DNA of 37,241 nucleotides from Opitutia bacterium (GCA_016187925.1 JACPIS010000040.1:1-37241); one strand, 5' to 3'; counted from the first letter of the stretch, positions 1 through 12,214 are shown. The notes: generated by a model not told the origin, from the sequence alone. Made by a program: numbers and translations.

Positions 1-2
1 CC

Positions 3-1781
<1,779 letters not shown>

Positions 1782-1800
1782 TCGCCAGAAAATCCCCCGA

Positions 1801-1829
1801 AGCCCCGACATGACGTCGGGGCTTTTTCT
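1801..1829 (+). terminator. Rho-independent terminator of ppdK
   Basis: A 9-bp perfect stem (AGCCCCGAC, 1801-1809, paired with 1815-1823) closes a 5-nt loop and runs directly into a T-rich tract. It begins 19 bases after the ppdK stop codon. Confidence 0.9.
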
Positions 1830-1871
1830 TTTTCCATCTTTGCCGCGCCGAAGTCCTGCGGGCGTAGGCTG

Positions 1872-1913
1872 GTCGCCGCCGCCCAAGTCGCCATCGCCTA
1901 AGCCAAGAAGTAA
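1872..1913 (+). pseudogene. Degenerate copy of the ppdK 3' end (remnant 1)
   Basis: These 42 bases align without gaps to the last 42 bases of ppdK (1740-1781) with 33 identities. Read in the same frame they give VAAAQVAIA-stop-AKK-stop, against [13 protein letters not shown]-stop in the intact gene; the Glu codon has become TAA. No clear similarity extends upstream of about 1866. This is a short truncated relic downstream of the real gene's terminator and cannot be functional as protein. Coincidence is possible for so short a stretch, but the matching stop position and the second, longer relic at 6664-6763 argue against it. Confidence 0.65.
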
Positions 1914-2138
1914 CTCCATCGGTCGCGAGCTGGCTCGCGCCTCTCCCTCTCGATCCCCGGCCTCACCGCGGGGGGGTTCTTTGCCCCCTGCCGCCATATC
2001 GACAGCGTCACGGCTGGGCGACTGAACGGACAGTTCAAGTGCCGCGCCGGGTGAATCCCGCAAGCTTTCGCCTCCTCCCCGACTCTCACGAAATTGGCTG
2101 ACGTCCGCCAATCGTGCCCGGCACGGTTACGCGTGGCT
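1914..2138. other. Intergenic region with a short hairpin, no gene seen
   Basis: This stretch separates ppdK remnant 1 from the convergent end of the tetR gene. It holds a perfect 7-bp hairpin (CGCGAGC, 1924-1930, paired with 1933-1939, 2-nt loop). Around 1951-1980 a C-rich/G-rich pair precedes a short T-rich run and may be a worn terminator. The frames open here have no recognisable protein content. Confidence 0.5.
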
Positions 2139-2744
2139 TCACACCCCCGCTGGAGGCGGCGCGAACCCGTTTTTCGCCAGCGCAGGCTCGATCAATTGAA
2201 GATAGATCCGCTCGCCCTCCGCCGGCGGCAACCGCGGCTTGGCTTCAAGCCACCAGGTCACGACGGCCATCAATCCTTCGGTTGCGAAGCCGGTCACCGC
2301 CTCCACCGGCAGGGCGATCGGTCTTTTCCTGGCGCCCGCCGCTTCGACAAGCACCGGCCGGATCAGGCGGACGAACATTTGCCGGAGAGCCCGGTTCACG
2401 ACGGCGCCGCCTCCGTCGCCCATCAACGCCCGGTAAAGATCGCGGTGCCCGTCGGCATGCTCGAAGAATGCCCGGATGAACGCCAGCGGCGCGGCCGCGC
2501 TCCGCTGATCGCGCTGGGCCTGGGCGAGGAAATCGCGGAGTGCGCCCACTCCGTCGAGCAGCACGCTCTCCTTGCTTCCGTGGTGGGCATAGAACGTCGA
2601 GCGCGCGATGTTGGCCCGCTGCACGATGTCGTGCACCGTGATCGCATCGTAGCCTTTTTCGAGAATCAGCCCGATCAGTGCGTCGCGGAGAGTCTGCCGG
2701 GTGCGCACCACGCGGCGGTCGGAAACGGCGGTCTTGGCTGACAT
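2139..2744 (-). CDS. TetR/AcrR-family transcriptional regulator
   Basis: A 201-residue protein of typical TetR length. The N-terminal helix-turn-helix is clear at about residues 34-56 (AITVHDIVQRANIARSTFYAHHGSKESVL), preceded by TRQTLRDALIGLILEKGY. The C-terminal half is helical and resembles the ligand domain of regulators such as the TetR_C_33/YfiR-like groups, but the ligand cannot be told. It is transcribed away from the ABC exporter cassette starting at 2864. The 119-bp gap between them contains a perfect TGTCCG palindrome, so it probably represses both itself and the cassette until a ligand binds. The start at 2744 is the first good ATG before the conserved helix. Confidence 0.92.
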   Translation of the reverse strand: MSAKTAVSDRRVVRTRQTLRDALIGLILEKGYDAITVHDIVQRANIARSTFYAHHGSKESVLLDGVGALRDFLAQAQRDQRSAAAPLAFIRAFFEHADGHRDLYRALMGDGGGAVVNRALRQMFVRLIRPVLVEAAGARKRPIALPVEAVTGFATEGLMAVVTWWLEAKPRLPPAEGERIYLQLIEPALAKNGFAPPPAGV

Positions 2745-2797
2745 GGGAGGGGGATATCGCAGTGGGTCGGGAGGTTTTCGGCCATGAGGCCGGGGTT

Positions 2798-2813
2798 TGT
2801 CCGGTAACGGACA
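2798..2813. promoter_or_regulatory. Probable TetR operator, palindrome
   Basis: TGTCCG-GTAA-CGGACA is a perfect 6+4+6 palindrome in the divergent gap, 54 bases upstream of the tetR start. Position and form suit a TetR dimer site; binding is inferred. Confidence 0.65.
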
Positions 2814-2863
2814 TTACACCGTCCTGAGTTCATTGACCGAGTCCGGGGATTTTTTCGAACACT

Positions 2864-3670
2864 GTGTCCGTTATGAAACAATCTGTCCATTTGCAACCAT
2901 GCTTCCCTGCACCCGCGGCTCCATCCGCTGCAACTCCACTCCCGGCCGGCGGCGAGGCGCTGGTCCGCTTTCACGCGGTGACGAAACGCTACGACACCGC
3001 GACCGGCGGCGAGCTGGCGTTGCGCGGGGTCGACCTGGCCCTGCCGACCGGCGGACTGGTGGCGATCGTCGGCAAATCCGGCAGCGGCAAATCGACCCTG
3101 CTCAATCTCCTCACGGCGGTGGATCGGCCCAGCGACGGAGAAATCGAGGTCGCCGGCGTGGCGGTGCATGCACTCGACGAGACGGCCGGTGCCCGCTGGC
3201 GCCGTGCGTCCGTCGGGATCGTCTTTCAGTTTTTCCAACTGCTGCCGGCGCTGACCGTACGGGAAAATGTGCTGCTACCGATGGCTCTGCTCGGACGCGA
3301 GCCGGTTCAGCAGCGGGAGGCGCGTGCACACGGGTTGCTGGACCGGATGGGCATCGCCGACCAGGCACACAAGCTGCCGACCGCTCTCTCCGGCGGACAG
3401 CAGCAGCGCTGCGCCATCGCCCGGGCGCTCGCCAATGATCCCCCGCTCCTCGTCGCAGACGAGCCGACAGGCAACCTGGATTCCCGCACGGCCGAAAGTG
3501 TGTTGGAACTGCTGCGCCAACTCGCCGACGCGGGCAAAACCGTGGTCGTCGTCACACACGAGCGTGACATCGGGCGCCTGGCCGACCGGGTCGTGACGCT
3601 CGCAGACGGCCGCATCGTGTCGGACGAAGCCGGAACCAGGCAGCTTATCGCCGGAGGCACCTCCGTATGA
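2864..3670 (+). CDS. ABC exporter ATPase, LolD/MacB type
   Basis: An ATP-binding subunit that would power the permease encoded next. With the GTG start at 2864 it has 268 residues; an ATG at 2873 is an equally possible start. Walker [10 protein letters not shown] is at residues 70-78, the Q-loop at [11 protein letters not shown] (about 121-131), the signature LSGGQQQR at 175-182, Walker B LLVADEP at 195-201, followed by TGNLDS and the switch His in VVTHE. The TGNLDS and FQFFQLLP forms are those of the LolD/MacB/FtsE group, which partners FtsX-fold permeases rather than classical importers. Its stop overlaps the permease start (ATGA), so translation is coupled. The substrate is unknown. Confidence 0.95.
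   Translation: MSVMKQSVHLQPCFPAPAAPSAATPLPAGGEALVRFHAVTKRYDTATGGELALRGVDLALPTGGLVAIVGKSGSGKSTLLNLLTAVDRPSDGEIEVAGVAVHALDETAGARWRRASVGIVFQFFQLLPALTVRENVLLPMALLGREPVQQREARAHGLLDRMGIADQAHKLPTALSGGQQQRCAIARALANDPPLLVADEPTGNLDSRTAESVLELLRQLADAGKTVVVVTHERDIGRLADRVVTLADGRIVSDEAGTRQLIAGGTSV
2865..2880. promoter_or_regulatory. Second, imperfect copy of the TetR operator over the ATPase start
   Basis: TGTCCGTTATGAAACA keeps the TGTCCG half-site and the outer ACA of the palindrome at 2798-2813. It overlaps the start region of the ABC ATPase gene (GTG at 2864, ATG at 2873). A TTGACC at 2833-2838 could serve as a -35 box between the two sites; no good -10 box is visible. Confidence 0.4.
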
Positions 3671-6069
3671 GCCCGCTCTGGCGCAAACTGGCCGGGGACG
3701 TGCGGGCCGAGCGTGGCCGGCTGGTCCTGACGCTCACCGCTCTCGCACTCAGCATTGCCGGCCTCGGCGCCATGCTCGACGTGTATGCCGTGCTGACGCG
3801 CGAGGTGACGCGCAATTATCGTGAGACCATGCCGGCCGCCGCGACCATCGAGGTGGACTCGGTCGATGCCGCAACGGCGGACGAAGTCCGTCGCTTCCCC
3901 GGCATCGCCGCCGCCGAGCGCCGGCGGGCTGTGAACGCCCGCGCGCGCGACGGAGCGGATTGGCGTCCGCTCCGGCTGTTCGTCGTGGATGATTTCGACC
4001 ACATGCGGCTCAACACGTTTATCCCGCAAGACGGAGCGGCTTGGCCGCCTCCGCCGGGCACTCTGCTCCTGGAGCGCACGGCCGTGCGGCTGATGGGTGT
4101 AAAAATGGACGGGAGCCTCACCGTCCGCTCTCCCCACGGAACACCGCAGGAGATGCGCATCGCCGGCCTGGTGCACGACGCCGGGCTGGCTCCATCGGAA
4201 CAGGAGCGCACGATCTACGCGTATACGACCGAGCAGACCCTCCGTCTGATGGGGGAAAGCGGGGGCTTCGACGAGCTGCGGCTGCGGTTATCCGACGAGC
4301 ACGCGACCCGCTCCGAAATCATCGCGCTGTGCCGCGACATCGCCGTCTGGCTGGAAGCCCGCGGACATCACGTCCATGAGATGCGGATCCCTCCTCCGCG
4401 ACGTCATCCCCACCAGGGGCCGATGGAGGCGGTACTTCTGTCGTTCGTCGGATTCGGTGCGATGGCTCTGCTGTTGAGCGCGGTACTGATGGCCACGACC
4501 ATGACGGCCCTGCTTGCAAAACAGATCCGTCAGATCGCCATGCTGAAGGCGATAGGCGGCAGCCGCGGCCAGATCGCCGTCATCTACGGCGCCCTAGCCG
4601 CTGCCATCGGCGGTATCGCCGTGCTCGTCGCCGTACCGGCCGGCCTCGCGGTCGCCCGCCCCTTCGCACTGCAGATCGCCACGCTGATCAACTTTACCAT
4701 CGTCTCGCACACCGTGCCGCTGCCGGTGTTGCTGGCGCAGGTCGGAGCCGGCATTGCGCTGCCTTTGCTCGCCGCCGGCTGGCCGATCTGTCGCGCGGTC
4801 AATCTCCCGGTGCGCGCCGGCTTGGCCGACCATGGCGCGCCGGAGGCATCCGCCAACCCTCGCCGCGCCCGGCCTGCATCCCGTTGGGCCTTATTCCTGC
4901 CGCAATGGACCCTTGCCTGGCGAAACGCATCGCGCCGCCGCGCGCGCTTCATGCTGACTCTCGCGCTGCTGGGCGCCAGCTGCGCCATACTCATGAGCGC
5001 ATTCAACCTTCAGACGGCGTGGGCGGAAATCATCGGCCGCGTCTACACCGAAAGGAGCTACGACGTGTCCGTACAATTGCGCTCGATGGCGCCGACTGAC
5101 GTGTTGCAGGCGGCCATGCAGGACGTTGACGCCGTCGGCCGCGCGGAAGCCTGGCTTTCGCAACCGACGGCGTTTCACACTCCGGGCGAGGTGCCCGTGA
5201 CCAGCACCTACCCTGACGGCGGGCACGGCGCCTTCACGCTCTACGGTGTGCCGCCTGCGAGCAGAATGGTGGCGTTCCCCCGGCTCGCCGGCCGCTGGCT
5301 GCGTCCGGGAGATACCGACAGTGTTGTGCTCAACCATGCGGCGCGCAGCGCCCGCCGGGGCGTGCGGGTGGGCGATCGCGTGAGCCTGAACGCCGAGGGT
5401 GACATCCGCGAGTGGACTGTGGTTGGCTTCGTTGAAGAAGTGGGTTCGGCCGCCGCCGCGTATGTGCCGCGCGAAGAATTGACCGGCGCCGGCACCGCCG
5501 GGCGGGCCAACCTGCTGCGTATCGCTCTTTCGCCTTCGTTCGCCTCCGACAAACCGGCGGCCATCCGGCGGATTGAGCAAGCGCTGGAAAGCCGCAGGAT
5601 CACCGTCTCGCTCAGCTTCCCGCTGGCGGAATTGCGCACGGCGATGGGCGCGCATATTCTGGTTCTAATCCGCACATTGCTGGCCGCGGCGCTGGTGATG
5701 GGCACGGTGGCCGGTCTCGGACTCAGCGCAATGTTGAGCATGGGCGTGATCGAACGCACCCGCGAGTTCGGGGTGTTGCGCGCCGTGGGCGCCACACCGG
5801 GCGACATCGCCCGGCTGGTTATGCTGGAGGCCGTGGCAATGGGATCGCTCGGGCTGGCCGTCGCGGTTCCTCTGTCGCTCGGTATATCATCCCTGCTCGG
5901 GTGGATCGTCGGACGGACGGCTTTTCAAATTCCCTTGCCGCTAAGTTTTTCGGAGGGCGGCCTGATCATCTGCCTCGGCGGTCTCGTCCTGCTCATCGGT
6001 GCGGCCGCCGGACTGCCGGCTCGCGCCGCCGCTCGGATCACCGTGCGAACCGCCCTCGATTTCAACTGA
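3667..6069 (+). CDS. ABC transporter permease with two FtsX domains
   Basis: An 800-residue inner-membrane permease. After an N-terminal membrane helix (about residues 15-40) comes an extracytoplasmic domain, then three helices of a first FtsX domain (about 255-385, with [20 protein letters not shown]). A second N-terminal-type helix near 430, another extracytoplasmic domain, and a final FtsX domain (about 665-795, with [23 protein letters not shown]) follow. The ELAxLRAxG coupling-helix motif marks the MacB/LolCE fold, which uses mechanotransmission for lipid, peptide or drug export. It overlaps the ATPase gene by 4 bp, and the DUF2141 gene follows after 7 bp. No fusion protein is encoded in this cassette. 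Confidence 0.93.
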   Translation: MSPLWRKLAGDVRAERGRLVLTLTALALSIAGLGAMLDVYAVLTREVTRNYRETMPAAATIEVDSVDAATADEVRRFPGIAAAERRRAVNARARDGADWRPLRLFVVDDFDHMRLNTFIPQDGAAWPPPPGTLLLERTAVRLMGVKMDGSLTVRSPHGTPQEMRIAGLVHDAGLAPSEQERTIYAYTTEQTLRLMGESGGFDELRLRLSDEHATRSEIIALCRDIAVWLEARGHHVHEMRIPPPRRHPHQGPMEAVLLSFVGFGAMALLLSAVLMATTMTALLAKQIRQIAMLKAIGGSRGQIAVIYGALAAAIGGIAVLVAVPAGLAVARPFALQIATLINFTIVSHTVPLPVLLAQVGAGIALPLLAAGWPICRAVNLPVRAGLADHGAPEASANPRRARPASRWALFLPQWTLAWRNASRRRARFMLTLALLGASCAILMSAFNLQTAWAEIIGRVYTERSYDVSVQLRSMAPTDVLQAAMQDVDAVGRAEAWLSQPTAFHTPGEVPVTSTYPDGGHGAFTLYGVPPASRMVAFPRLAGRWLRPGDTDSVVLNHAARSARRGVRVGDRVSLNAEGDIREWTVVGFVEEVGSAAAAYVPREELTGAGTAGRANLLRIALSPSFASDKPAAIRRIEQALESRRITVSLSFPLAELRTAMGAHILVLIRTLLAAALVMGTVAGLGLSAMLSMGVIERTREFGVLRAVGATPGDIARLVMLEAVAMGSLGLAVAVPLSLGISSLLGWIVGRTAFQIPLPLSFSEGGLIICLGGLVLLIGAAAGLPARAAARITVRTALDFN

Positions 6070-6076
6070 CCCGCCC

Positions 6077-6535
6077 ATGAAGAAATATCATCGCCCGCTC
6101 CTTGCGCTCGCCCTGGCCCTTGCCACCCTGATACTGGCCGGTCCGTCCGGCCGGGCAGCCCAGCCGGACTCTGCCGGAACGCTCACCGTGCAGGTGCAGG
6201 GTATCCGCGATACCCGCGGAAAACTCGTCGTGAATCTGTTTCGTCCGGGGGACAGCCTGTTCGGCAAACCGCATTTGCGGGTCGTCGCCGCGGCGCATGC
6301 CGGGGCTGCGGAAGTATCTCTCCCGGATCTGCCCTACGGGGAATACGTGGCGTTTGCGTTTCACGATCTGAACGACAACGGCGTGCTGGATCACAATTGG
6401 CTGCATTTCCCCGCCGAGCCGCTGGGCTACTCGAACCATTGGAATTTCGGCCTGCTCACGGGCCTGCCCACTTTCGAGAAAACCCAGTTTCACTTCACCC
6501 CCCAAACCTCGGAGATAACCATCCGGCTGAAATAG
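6077..6535 (+). CDS. Exported DUF2141-family protein
   Basis: A 152-residue protein with a signal peptide (MKKYHRPLLALALALATLILAGPSGRAA, cleavage likely after residue 28). The mature part has the DUF2141 pattern: TLTVQVQGIRDTRGKLVVNLF near the start, DLPYGEYVAFAFHDLNDNGVLD in the middle and a Gly/Asn-rich tail, predicted to be a small beta-sandwich outside the cytoplasm. The family has no firm biochemical role. The ATG at 6077 lies 7 bp after the permease stop and starts the signal peptide, so an upstream in-frame start inside the permease gene is rejected. It probably belongs to the same transcript as the exporter. Confidence 0.85.
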   Translation: MKKYHRPLLALALALATLILAGPSGRAAQPDSAGTLTVQVQGIRDTRGKLVVNLFRPGDSLFGKPHLRVVAAAHAGAAEVSLPDLPYGEYVAFAFHDLNDNGVLDHNWLHFPAEPLGYSNHWNFGLLTGLPTFEKTQFHFTPQTSEITIRLK

Positions 6536-6663
6536 CCCCCGGCTGAAGCTAGCGCAATTCCCCTCGCGGTGCATCATCGCCCTGGCTGAAACGGCCTCTG
6601 CCCTCTCTGCCTTCGCGCAAGCGGAGGCGCACAAGCGGTGCAGAAGGACCGCACTACACGCCC
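6536..6663. other. Intergenic DNA before the second ppdK relic
   Basis: No gene, terminator or clear repeat is visible. The similarity to ppdK begins abruptly at 6664. Confidence 0.4.
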
Positions 6664-6763
6664 GCCACAAACTCGGCCTCAACTACGTCTCGCGCCCCCG
6701 TTCCGCGTCCCGGTCGCGCGGTTGGCGGCGGCGCAAGCGGCCATCGCAGATTCGAAGAAGTAA
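6664..6763 (+). pseudogene. Truncated, frameshifted copy of the ppdK 3' end (remnant 2)
   Basis: These 100 bases align to 1681-1781, the last 101 bases of ppdK, with about 15 differences including one deleted base. The deletion falls in the CSPFR codons (near 6692-6700) and breaks the frame. Downstream of it the ppdK frame reads [14 protein letters not shown]-stop, against [14 protein letters not shown]-stop. Most differences there are third-base or synonymous (CGC to CGG, CTC to TTG, ATT to ATC, GCT to GCA). That pattern is expected if this tail came from a PPDK gene that diverged while still functional and was truncated later. The stop codon is followed by its own terminator at 6781. It is too short to encode anything. 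Confidence 0.85.
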
Positions 6764-6780
6764 TCATCCGACCCATTCTC

Positions 6781-6811
6781 AGACCCGCCGGAAACGGCGG
6801 GTCTTTTTTTG
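6781..6811 (+). terminator. Rho-independent terminator after ppdK remnant 2
   Basis: A 9-bp perfect stem (AGACCCGCC, 6781-6789, with 6796-6804), 6-nt loop GGAAAC and seven or more Ts. It lies 17 bases after the relic stop codon, the same arrangement as at the intact ppdK. It now stands at the convergent end of the minus-strand gene ending at 6831. Confidence 0.88.
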
Positions 6812-6830
6812 GCCGCAAGCATGCCCCGCG

Positions 6831-8135
6831 TTACTTCGGAAAACACCGCCCAAAGGCCTGAAGCAGGCGGATCGGGCCGCTGACGCGGACCTTGCGGCGC
6901 AGCAGCGCGCCAACGATGCCGGTGTCGCCGCGCACGAAGCGCAGCCACGTCTCCGCGTCGGCGCGGACGGTGACGTCGGCCTTCTCGTGCAACCCTTCGC
7001 GCACCGTGATCTTCTGCTGCCGGATGCCGACCGTGGCTTCGACGGGCACGAGCTTGCCCTCCTCCTGCAGGATGAAGTGAAAGGTCGCGTCGAGTCCGGC
7101 CGCGGGCCCGGACTGGAAAGTCAGCCGCATGCCGCGCAGCAGGCTGCGGGCGGAGGCGGCATAGAGATTGTTGCGGATCGGCCGCACCTGCTTGTGCGGG
7201 TAACGCTTCTTCACGTGCGCCTCGGCGTCGGAGCCGCGGATGACGTAGACCGGCTCGGTCTTCTCCTGCAGCGGCTTCACGACCTCGCGCACGTGCCGCC
7301 CCTTGTCGGTGCGATAGGCGGCGATCACATCCTCGCCCGCGGGGCACACGGCCAGGCAATAGGCGGCCTTGTAGTTGGGGCCGAAGCCGAGACTCTGCCA
7401 CATCGAGACCGTCTCGGCGGGCGTGACGCGGCGCCGGTAATCGGCGCGGTTGCGGCTCTCGGCCACCTGCTCCACCCAGTCGCCGAAGCCGCCCATGAAC
7501 TCGCGGTAATTGTGGTGGTAGCACGCGGAGAAATCGAAGCCACCGTCCGGCTTCACCGCGCCCACCGGACAGGCGGCGACGCAGAGCATGCAGTTGAGGC
7601 ACGGGCTGAAGTCGAGCGGCTTCGCCGACTCGTCCACGTCCGCCTCGAGCAGCACGGTGGCCAGCAGGATGAAGTTGCCGAACTTCGGGTGAATGACGTT
7701 GCGGTGGATGCCCATGCGGCCGAGGCCGGCCGCGACGGCCACGGGCTTGTGCGAGATCACCCACATCTTGTCCGGCCACCGGTCGGCCTCCATCGGGAAA
7801 CCCATCGGCGGGTTGATGGCGCGGATGCCGCGCCGCTCCAAGGCCGCGACTATCCGGTGCGCCACCTCGTTGACCCACTCGCCTGTCCGGTGGAACTCGG
7901 AATTCGCCACCGAGCGCGCGGGGGTGCGGATCGGCTCGCGGTTCATGCGGCAGACGATGCTCAACAGGCTCCGCGTCCGCGGATAGAAGCCGAGAATGTC
8001 GGCACGCTGGTCGTCGAGGCCCGGGTGATCGAGGCGGACGCAGCCGGTGTCGTCCGCTCCGGCAGCGAGCGCCAGTTGGCGCAGTTCGGCCGCACCGAGG
8101 TGCAAAACGGGAGAGAGCGTCTCGACCGGGCTCAT
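6831..8135 (-). CDS. 4Fe-4S protein (QueG/reductive-dehalogenase-like fold) fused to an SCP2 domain
   Basis: A 434-residue protein, probably cytoplasmic (no signal peptide). Residues about 20-175 resemble the corrinoid-binding part of QueG/reductive dehalogenases (GLGRMGIHRNVIHPKFGNFILLATVLLEAD). A cysteine run follows at C179-x2-C182-x2-C185-x3-C189-P, with further cysteines at 205, 260 and 264 (C-x3-CP), enough for two 4Fe-4S clusters. Residues about 325-434 look like an SCP2 sterol-carrier domain: beta-rich, then a helix and LLRRKVRVSGPIRLLQAF. The substrate is unknown; electron transfer to a bound hydrophobic ligand is speculation. The start at 8135 overlaps the marR stop (ATGA), which decides it over longer in-frame options. 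It is almost certainly co-expressed with and controlled by that regulator. Confidence 0.85.
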   Translation of the reverse strand: MSPVETLSPVLHLGAAELRQLALAAGADDTGCVRLDHPGLDDQRADILGFYPRTRSLLSIVCRMNREPIRTPARSVANSEFHRTGEWVNEVAHRIVAALERRGIRAINPPMGFPMEADRWPDKMWVISHKPVAVAAGLGRMGIHRNVIHPKFGNFILLATVLLEADVDESAKPLDFSPCLNCMLCVAACPVGAVKPDGGFDFSACYHHNYREFMGGFGDWVEQVAESRNRADYRRRVTPAETVSMWQSLGFGPNYKAAYCLAVCPAGEDVIAAYRTDKGRHVREVVKPLQEKTEPVYVIRGSDAEAHVKKRYPHKQVRPIRNNLYAASARSLLRGMRLTFQSGPAAGLDATFHFILQEEGKLVPVEATVGIRQQKITVREGLHEKADVTVRADAETWLRFVRGDTGIVGALLRRKVRVSGPIRLLQAFGRCFPK

Positions 8136-8587
8136 GGGGAACCCGGTCCGGATTTTTCGAGGCGCGTAGCCACTTCCTCCATTTTTGCCATGAAGCGGCC
8201 CCACTCCCCCGCGCCGAACGCGGCCTCGATCTGCGCCTGGGCCCGCTGCCAGGCCGGCTGAACCTCGGCCAGCAAACGGTGACCCGACGGCGCCAGCTCC
8301 AGTTGTCGGGCGCGGCCCCGCCTGCCGGCCTGATCCCGCACCCAGCCGCGCCGCTCGAGCGGCCGGAGATTGCGCAGCAACGTGGTGCGATCCATCGCCA
8401 GCCAGTCGGTCAGCTCCGCGAGCGACGCCGATCCGGCGGCCAGCCGGGCGAGCAGCGGCAGTTGGGTCGGCTGCAACCCTGAAGTCCGCATCGCCTTGGT
8501 GAAATGCTGCGTGAGCACGCGGTTGAACCACCGGACATTGAAGCAGGCACAGTCGCCGAAATGGCGGAGTTGCGCGGGAGCGAGCAT
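8132..8587 (-). CDS. MarR-family transcriptional regulator
   Basis: A 151-residue winged-helix protein. The order is the MarR one: N-terminal dimerisation helix (FNVRWFNRVLTQHFTKAMRTSGL), PTQLPLLARLA, the recognition helix LAMDRTTLLRNLRPLERRGWV at about residues 67-87, the wing with DQAGRRGRARQLELAPSGHRLL, and a C-terminal helix. It contains a Cys pair near the N-terminus (CACFN), so redox or thiol sensing is possible but unproven. The gene is followed by the 4Fe-4S/SCP2 gene with a 4-bp overlap. The start at 8587 follows a promoter-like palindrome by only a few bases, so the transcript may have almost no leader. Confidence 0.92.
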   Translation of the reverse strand: MLAPAQLRHFGDCACFNVRWFNRVLTQHFTKAMRTSGLQPTQLPLLARLAAGSASLAELTDWLAMDRTTLLRNLRPLERRGWVRDQAGRRGRARQLELAPSGHRLLAEVQPAWQRAQAQIEAAFGAGEWGRFMAKMEEVATRLEKSGPGSP

Positions 8588-8593
8588 GATGTG

Positions 8594-8623
8594 TGTATAT
8601 GCACATATAGGCGGCAGCCGCAA
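8594..8623 (-). promoter_or_regulatory. Promoter with embedded palindrome for the marR operon
   Basis: Read on the minus strand, TTGCGG (8623-8618) and TATACA (8599-8594) are an 18-bp-spaced -35/-10 pair. Between and across them lies the palindrome TATATG-TG-CATATA (8609-8596), a likely MarR operator. Only six bases separate TATACA from the ATG at 8587, so the mRNA would be leaderless or nearly so. No Shine-Dalgarno is present. Confidence 0.55.
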
Positions 8624-8667
8624 ATTCTTTCTGTTCGCTCTCTCCCGCCCGGACGGCCCCCGTCTGT

Positions 8668-9588
8668 CTACAGCGTCCGCTCGAACCAGACGACCGTCAC
8701 GTCCACCGCGCGGGCGGCGAGGCCGAGCTCGGGCTGGAAGACATTGAAGATGTGGTCGGCGCCGCCGATGAGCACCGCCTCGGCCGGCCCGATCTTCGTC
8801 TCCGGTTTCGCCGCGACCAGCCGGCCGGCGGCGATGCGCAGAAACTCCGCCTCGTGCTGCGGCAGGAAGTCGGCCGAACCGCGCACGCTCAGGAAGGCGC
8901 CGGGGTATTTCGCGAGCGAGCGGTCGAGGTCGACGCCGCGGAAGCTCTCGTAAAACGCGCGCCGGGTGACGATCTTCTTCCAGTCGGGCACATCCTCCTC
9001 GCCCACCCCGTCGCGCAACGCGGCGATGCCGGCCGGCGTTCCGGCAAAATAGGCGAACTGGTCGCCGCCGGGGCTCGACCACAACGCCATCGAGCGGAAC
9101 CACGCCGGGTGCCGCGCGCCGGACTCGATCGCCGTCGTGCCGCCGAGGCTCCAGCCCTGCACACCGATGCGCTCCGCCACGATGCCGGGCTGGCGCAGCA
9201 GAAAGGCATAGGCCGCCTCCGTGTCCTCCAGCCGCAACGGCAGGGTCGACTCGATGTTTGTCCGCCGCTTGTCACCCTCGCCGCGGAAGTTGATGCGCAG
9301 GCTCGCGATGCCGCGATCAGCCAGCGCCTCGGCGAGCCGTTGCGTCAGGTTGCCGGCGCCATCCATGTCGTCGGCCATGCCATGCAGCAGCAGCACCGCA
9401 CGCCCGTCCCACGCGCCGGTCGATCGCAGCCAGACGCCGGTGACCGCCTCGCCGGCGGCGCCGGGCACCGCAGTCTGAGCCGGCGTGATGACGACACGTT
9501 CACCTCGCGTGGCCGTCACTTCGGCACGGACGGCCGGGAGCCAAGTCAGCCAAGCCGCCACCAGTGCTGCTGCGATAAATTTGCGCAT
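8668..9588 (-). CDS. Exported alpha/beta-hydrolase (serine esterase type)
   Basis: A 306-residue protein with a Sec signal peptide ([22 protein letters not shown], cleavage near residue 22), so it acts in the periplasm or outside. The alpha/beta-hydrolase signs are the oxyanion strand [11 protein letters not shown] (HG at 69-70), the nucleophile elbow G-W-S-L-G-G with Ser147, a likely acid Asp240 in VRGSADF, and the general base His279 in GGADHIFN. Length and layout match the dienelactone-hydrolase/lysophospholipase-like group. The substrate cannot be read from sequence. It ends 80 bp before the marR start and is transcribed in the same direction, but a separate promoter in front of marR makes it a separate unit. 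Confidence 0.88.
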   Translation of the reverse strand: MRKFIAAALVAAWLTWLPAVRAEVTATRGERVVITPAQTAVPGAAGEAVTGVWLRSTGAWDGRAVLLLHGMADDMDGAGNLTQRLAEALADRGIASLRINFRGEGDKRRTNIESTLPLRLEDTEAAYAFLLRQPGIVAERIGVQGWSLGGTTAIESGARHPAWFRSMALWSSPGGDQFAYFAGTPAGIAALRDGVGEEDVPDWKKIVTRRAFYESFRGVDLDRSLAKYPGAFLSVRGSADFLPQHEAEFLRIAAGRLVAAKPETKIGPAEAVLIGGADHIFNVFQPELGLAARAVDVTVVWFERTL

Positions 9589-9719
9589 GACTCCGGAAAA
9601 TCGGCTTCTCCCAACGCTGGCGAGCCCGTTCTCCCGGGAGAAACAGAGGCGGGCGCAGGTTTTACCTCAAGCCGACCCTGCGCAGGCCGATACGGTAGCG
9701 GTTACCTCCATCACTACGC

Positions 9720-10222
9720 ATGGCTGCCCCGTCGACTATCTCCGATACCCTGATCCAGGACTCCATCGTCCGCGCCGTCCAAAACGTCTGCCAGACCATG
9801 ATGCGGCACGAAGCCGCCCTCGTGGAGACCACCTCCGACGCCACGCGCTCGGACTTCAAGACCCGGCTGCATGTCTTCGGCAGCGTCGGTTTCGTCGGCG
9901 AGGCCAACGGCATCGTCTACCTGTGCATCCCCGATGATTTCGCCAGCCACGCCGCCGGCCGCATCCTCGGCATGAGCCCCGGCGAGGTCGAGATGAGCGG
10001 CGACGAGGTGGTGAAGGACGTCGTCGGCGAGATCACCAACATGACCGTCGGCGGCTTCAAGAACTCGCTCTGCGACGTCGGCTTCCCCTGCAAGCTCACG
10101 CTTCCGACCATCGTGCGCGGCGACAATCTCGCCGTCGCCTCGATCAAGGCCGCCACGCGCCACATCTTCCACTTCGACTGCGCCGGCCACCGACTCGTGG
10201 CGGACATCCAGCTGAAGACGGA

Positions 10223-10226
<4 letters not shown>
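9720..10226 (+). CDS. CheX/CheC-type chemotaxis phosphatase domain protein
   Basis: A 168-residue single-domain protein. The CheX/CheC active-site helix is visible as D100-x3-E104-x2-N107 (VKDVVGEITNMTVGGFKN), in which the Glu and Asn remove phosphate from CheY-P. The surrounding pattern (GSVGFVGEANGIVYLCIPDDFA, then AGRILG) also fits. Only one active helix is present, as in CheX rather than CheC. No other chemotaxis gene is in the window, so its partner response regulator lies elsewhere, or it acts on another receiver protein. The ATG at 9720 is well placed for the domain. It runs tail to tail into the ABC-F gene, with the two stop codons overlapping. Confidence 0.82.
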
Positions 10227-12040
<1,814 letters not shown>

Positions 12041-12214
12041 GGGAAACGGCCGAACGTAGGCCCCGGCCCCCGCGGCGCAATGGTAACCTTTGCGGAGTGG
12101 TGTCCTAATTTGGATACCTCTTCCCCGCACCATGTTTTGCACCTTCGCCCCAAGTCGGGCAATATGGGGAAATGATTTCAATCTGCCCCGGTAAACACCC
12201 TCGGTTTTGGTGTA
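12041..12214. other. Intergenic DNA, leader side of the ABC-F gene
   Basis: The composition changes here from very GC-rich (to about 12090) to AT-richer sequence. An imperfect 7-bp inverted repeat (GGTGTCC at 12099-12105 against GGATACC at 12112-12118) is the only structure seen. No gene is supported. Confidence 0.4.

Noticed and set aside
8136-8606. Long N-terminal extension of the 4Fe-4S/SCP2 gene
   Set aside because: It runs antisense-like through a shifted frame of the marR gene; the ATGA overlap gives the natural start at 8135.
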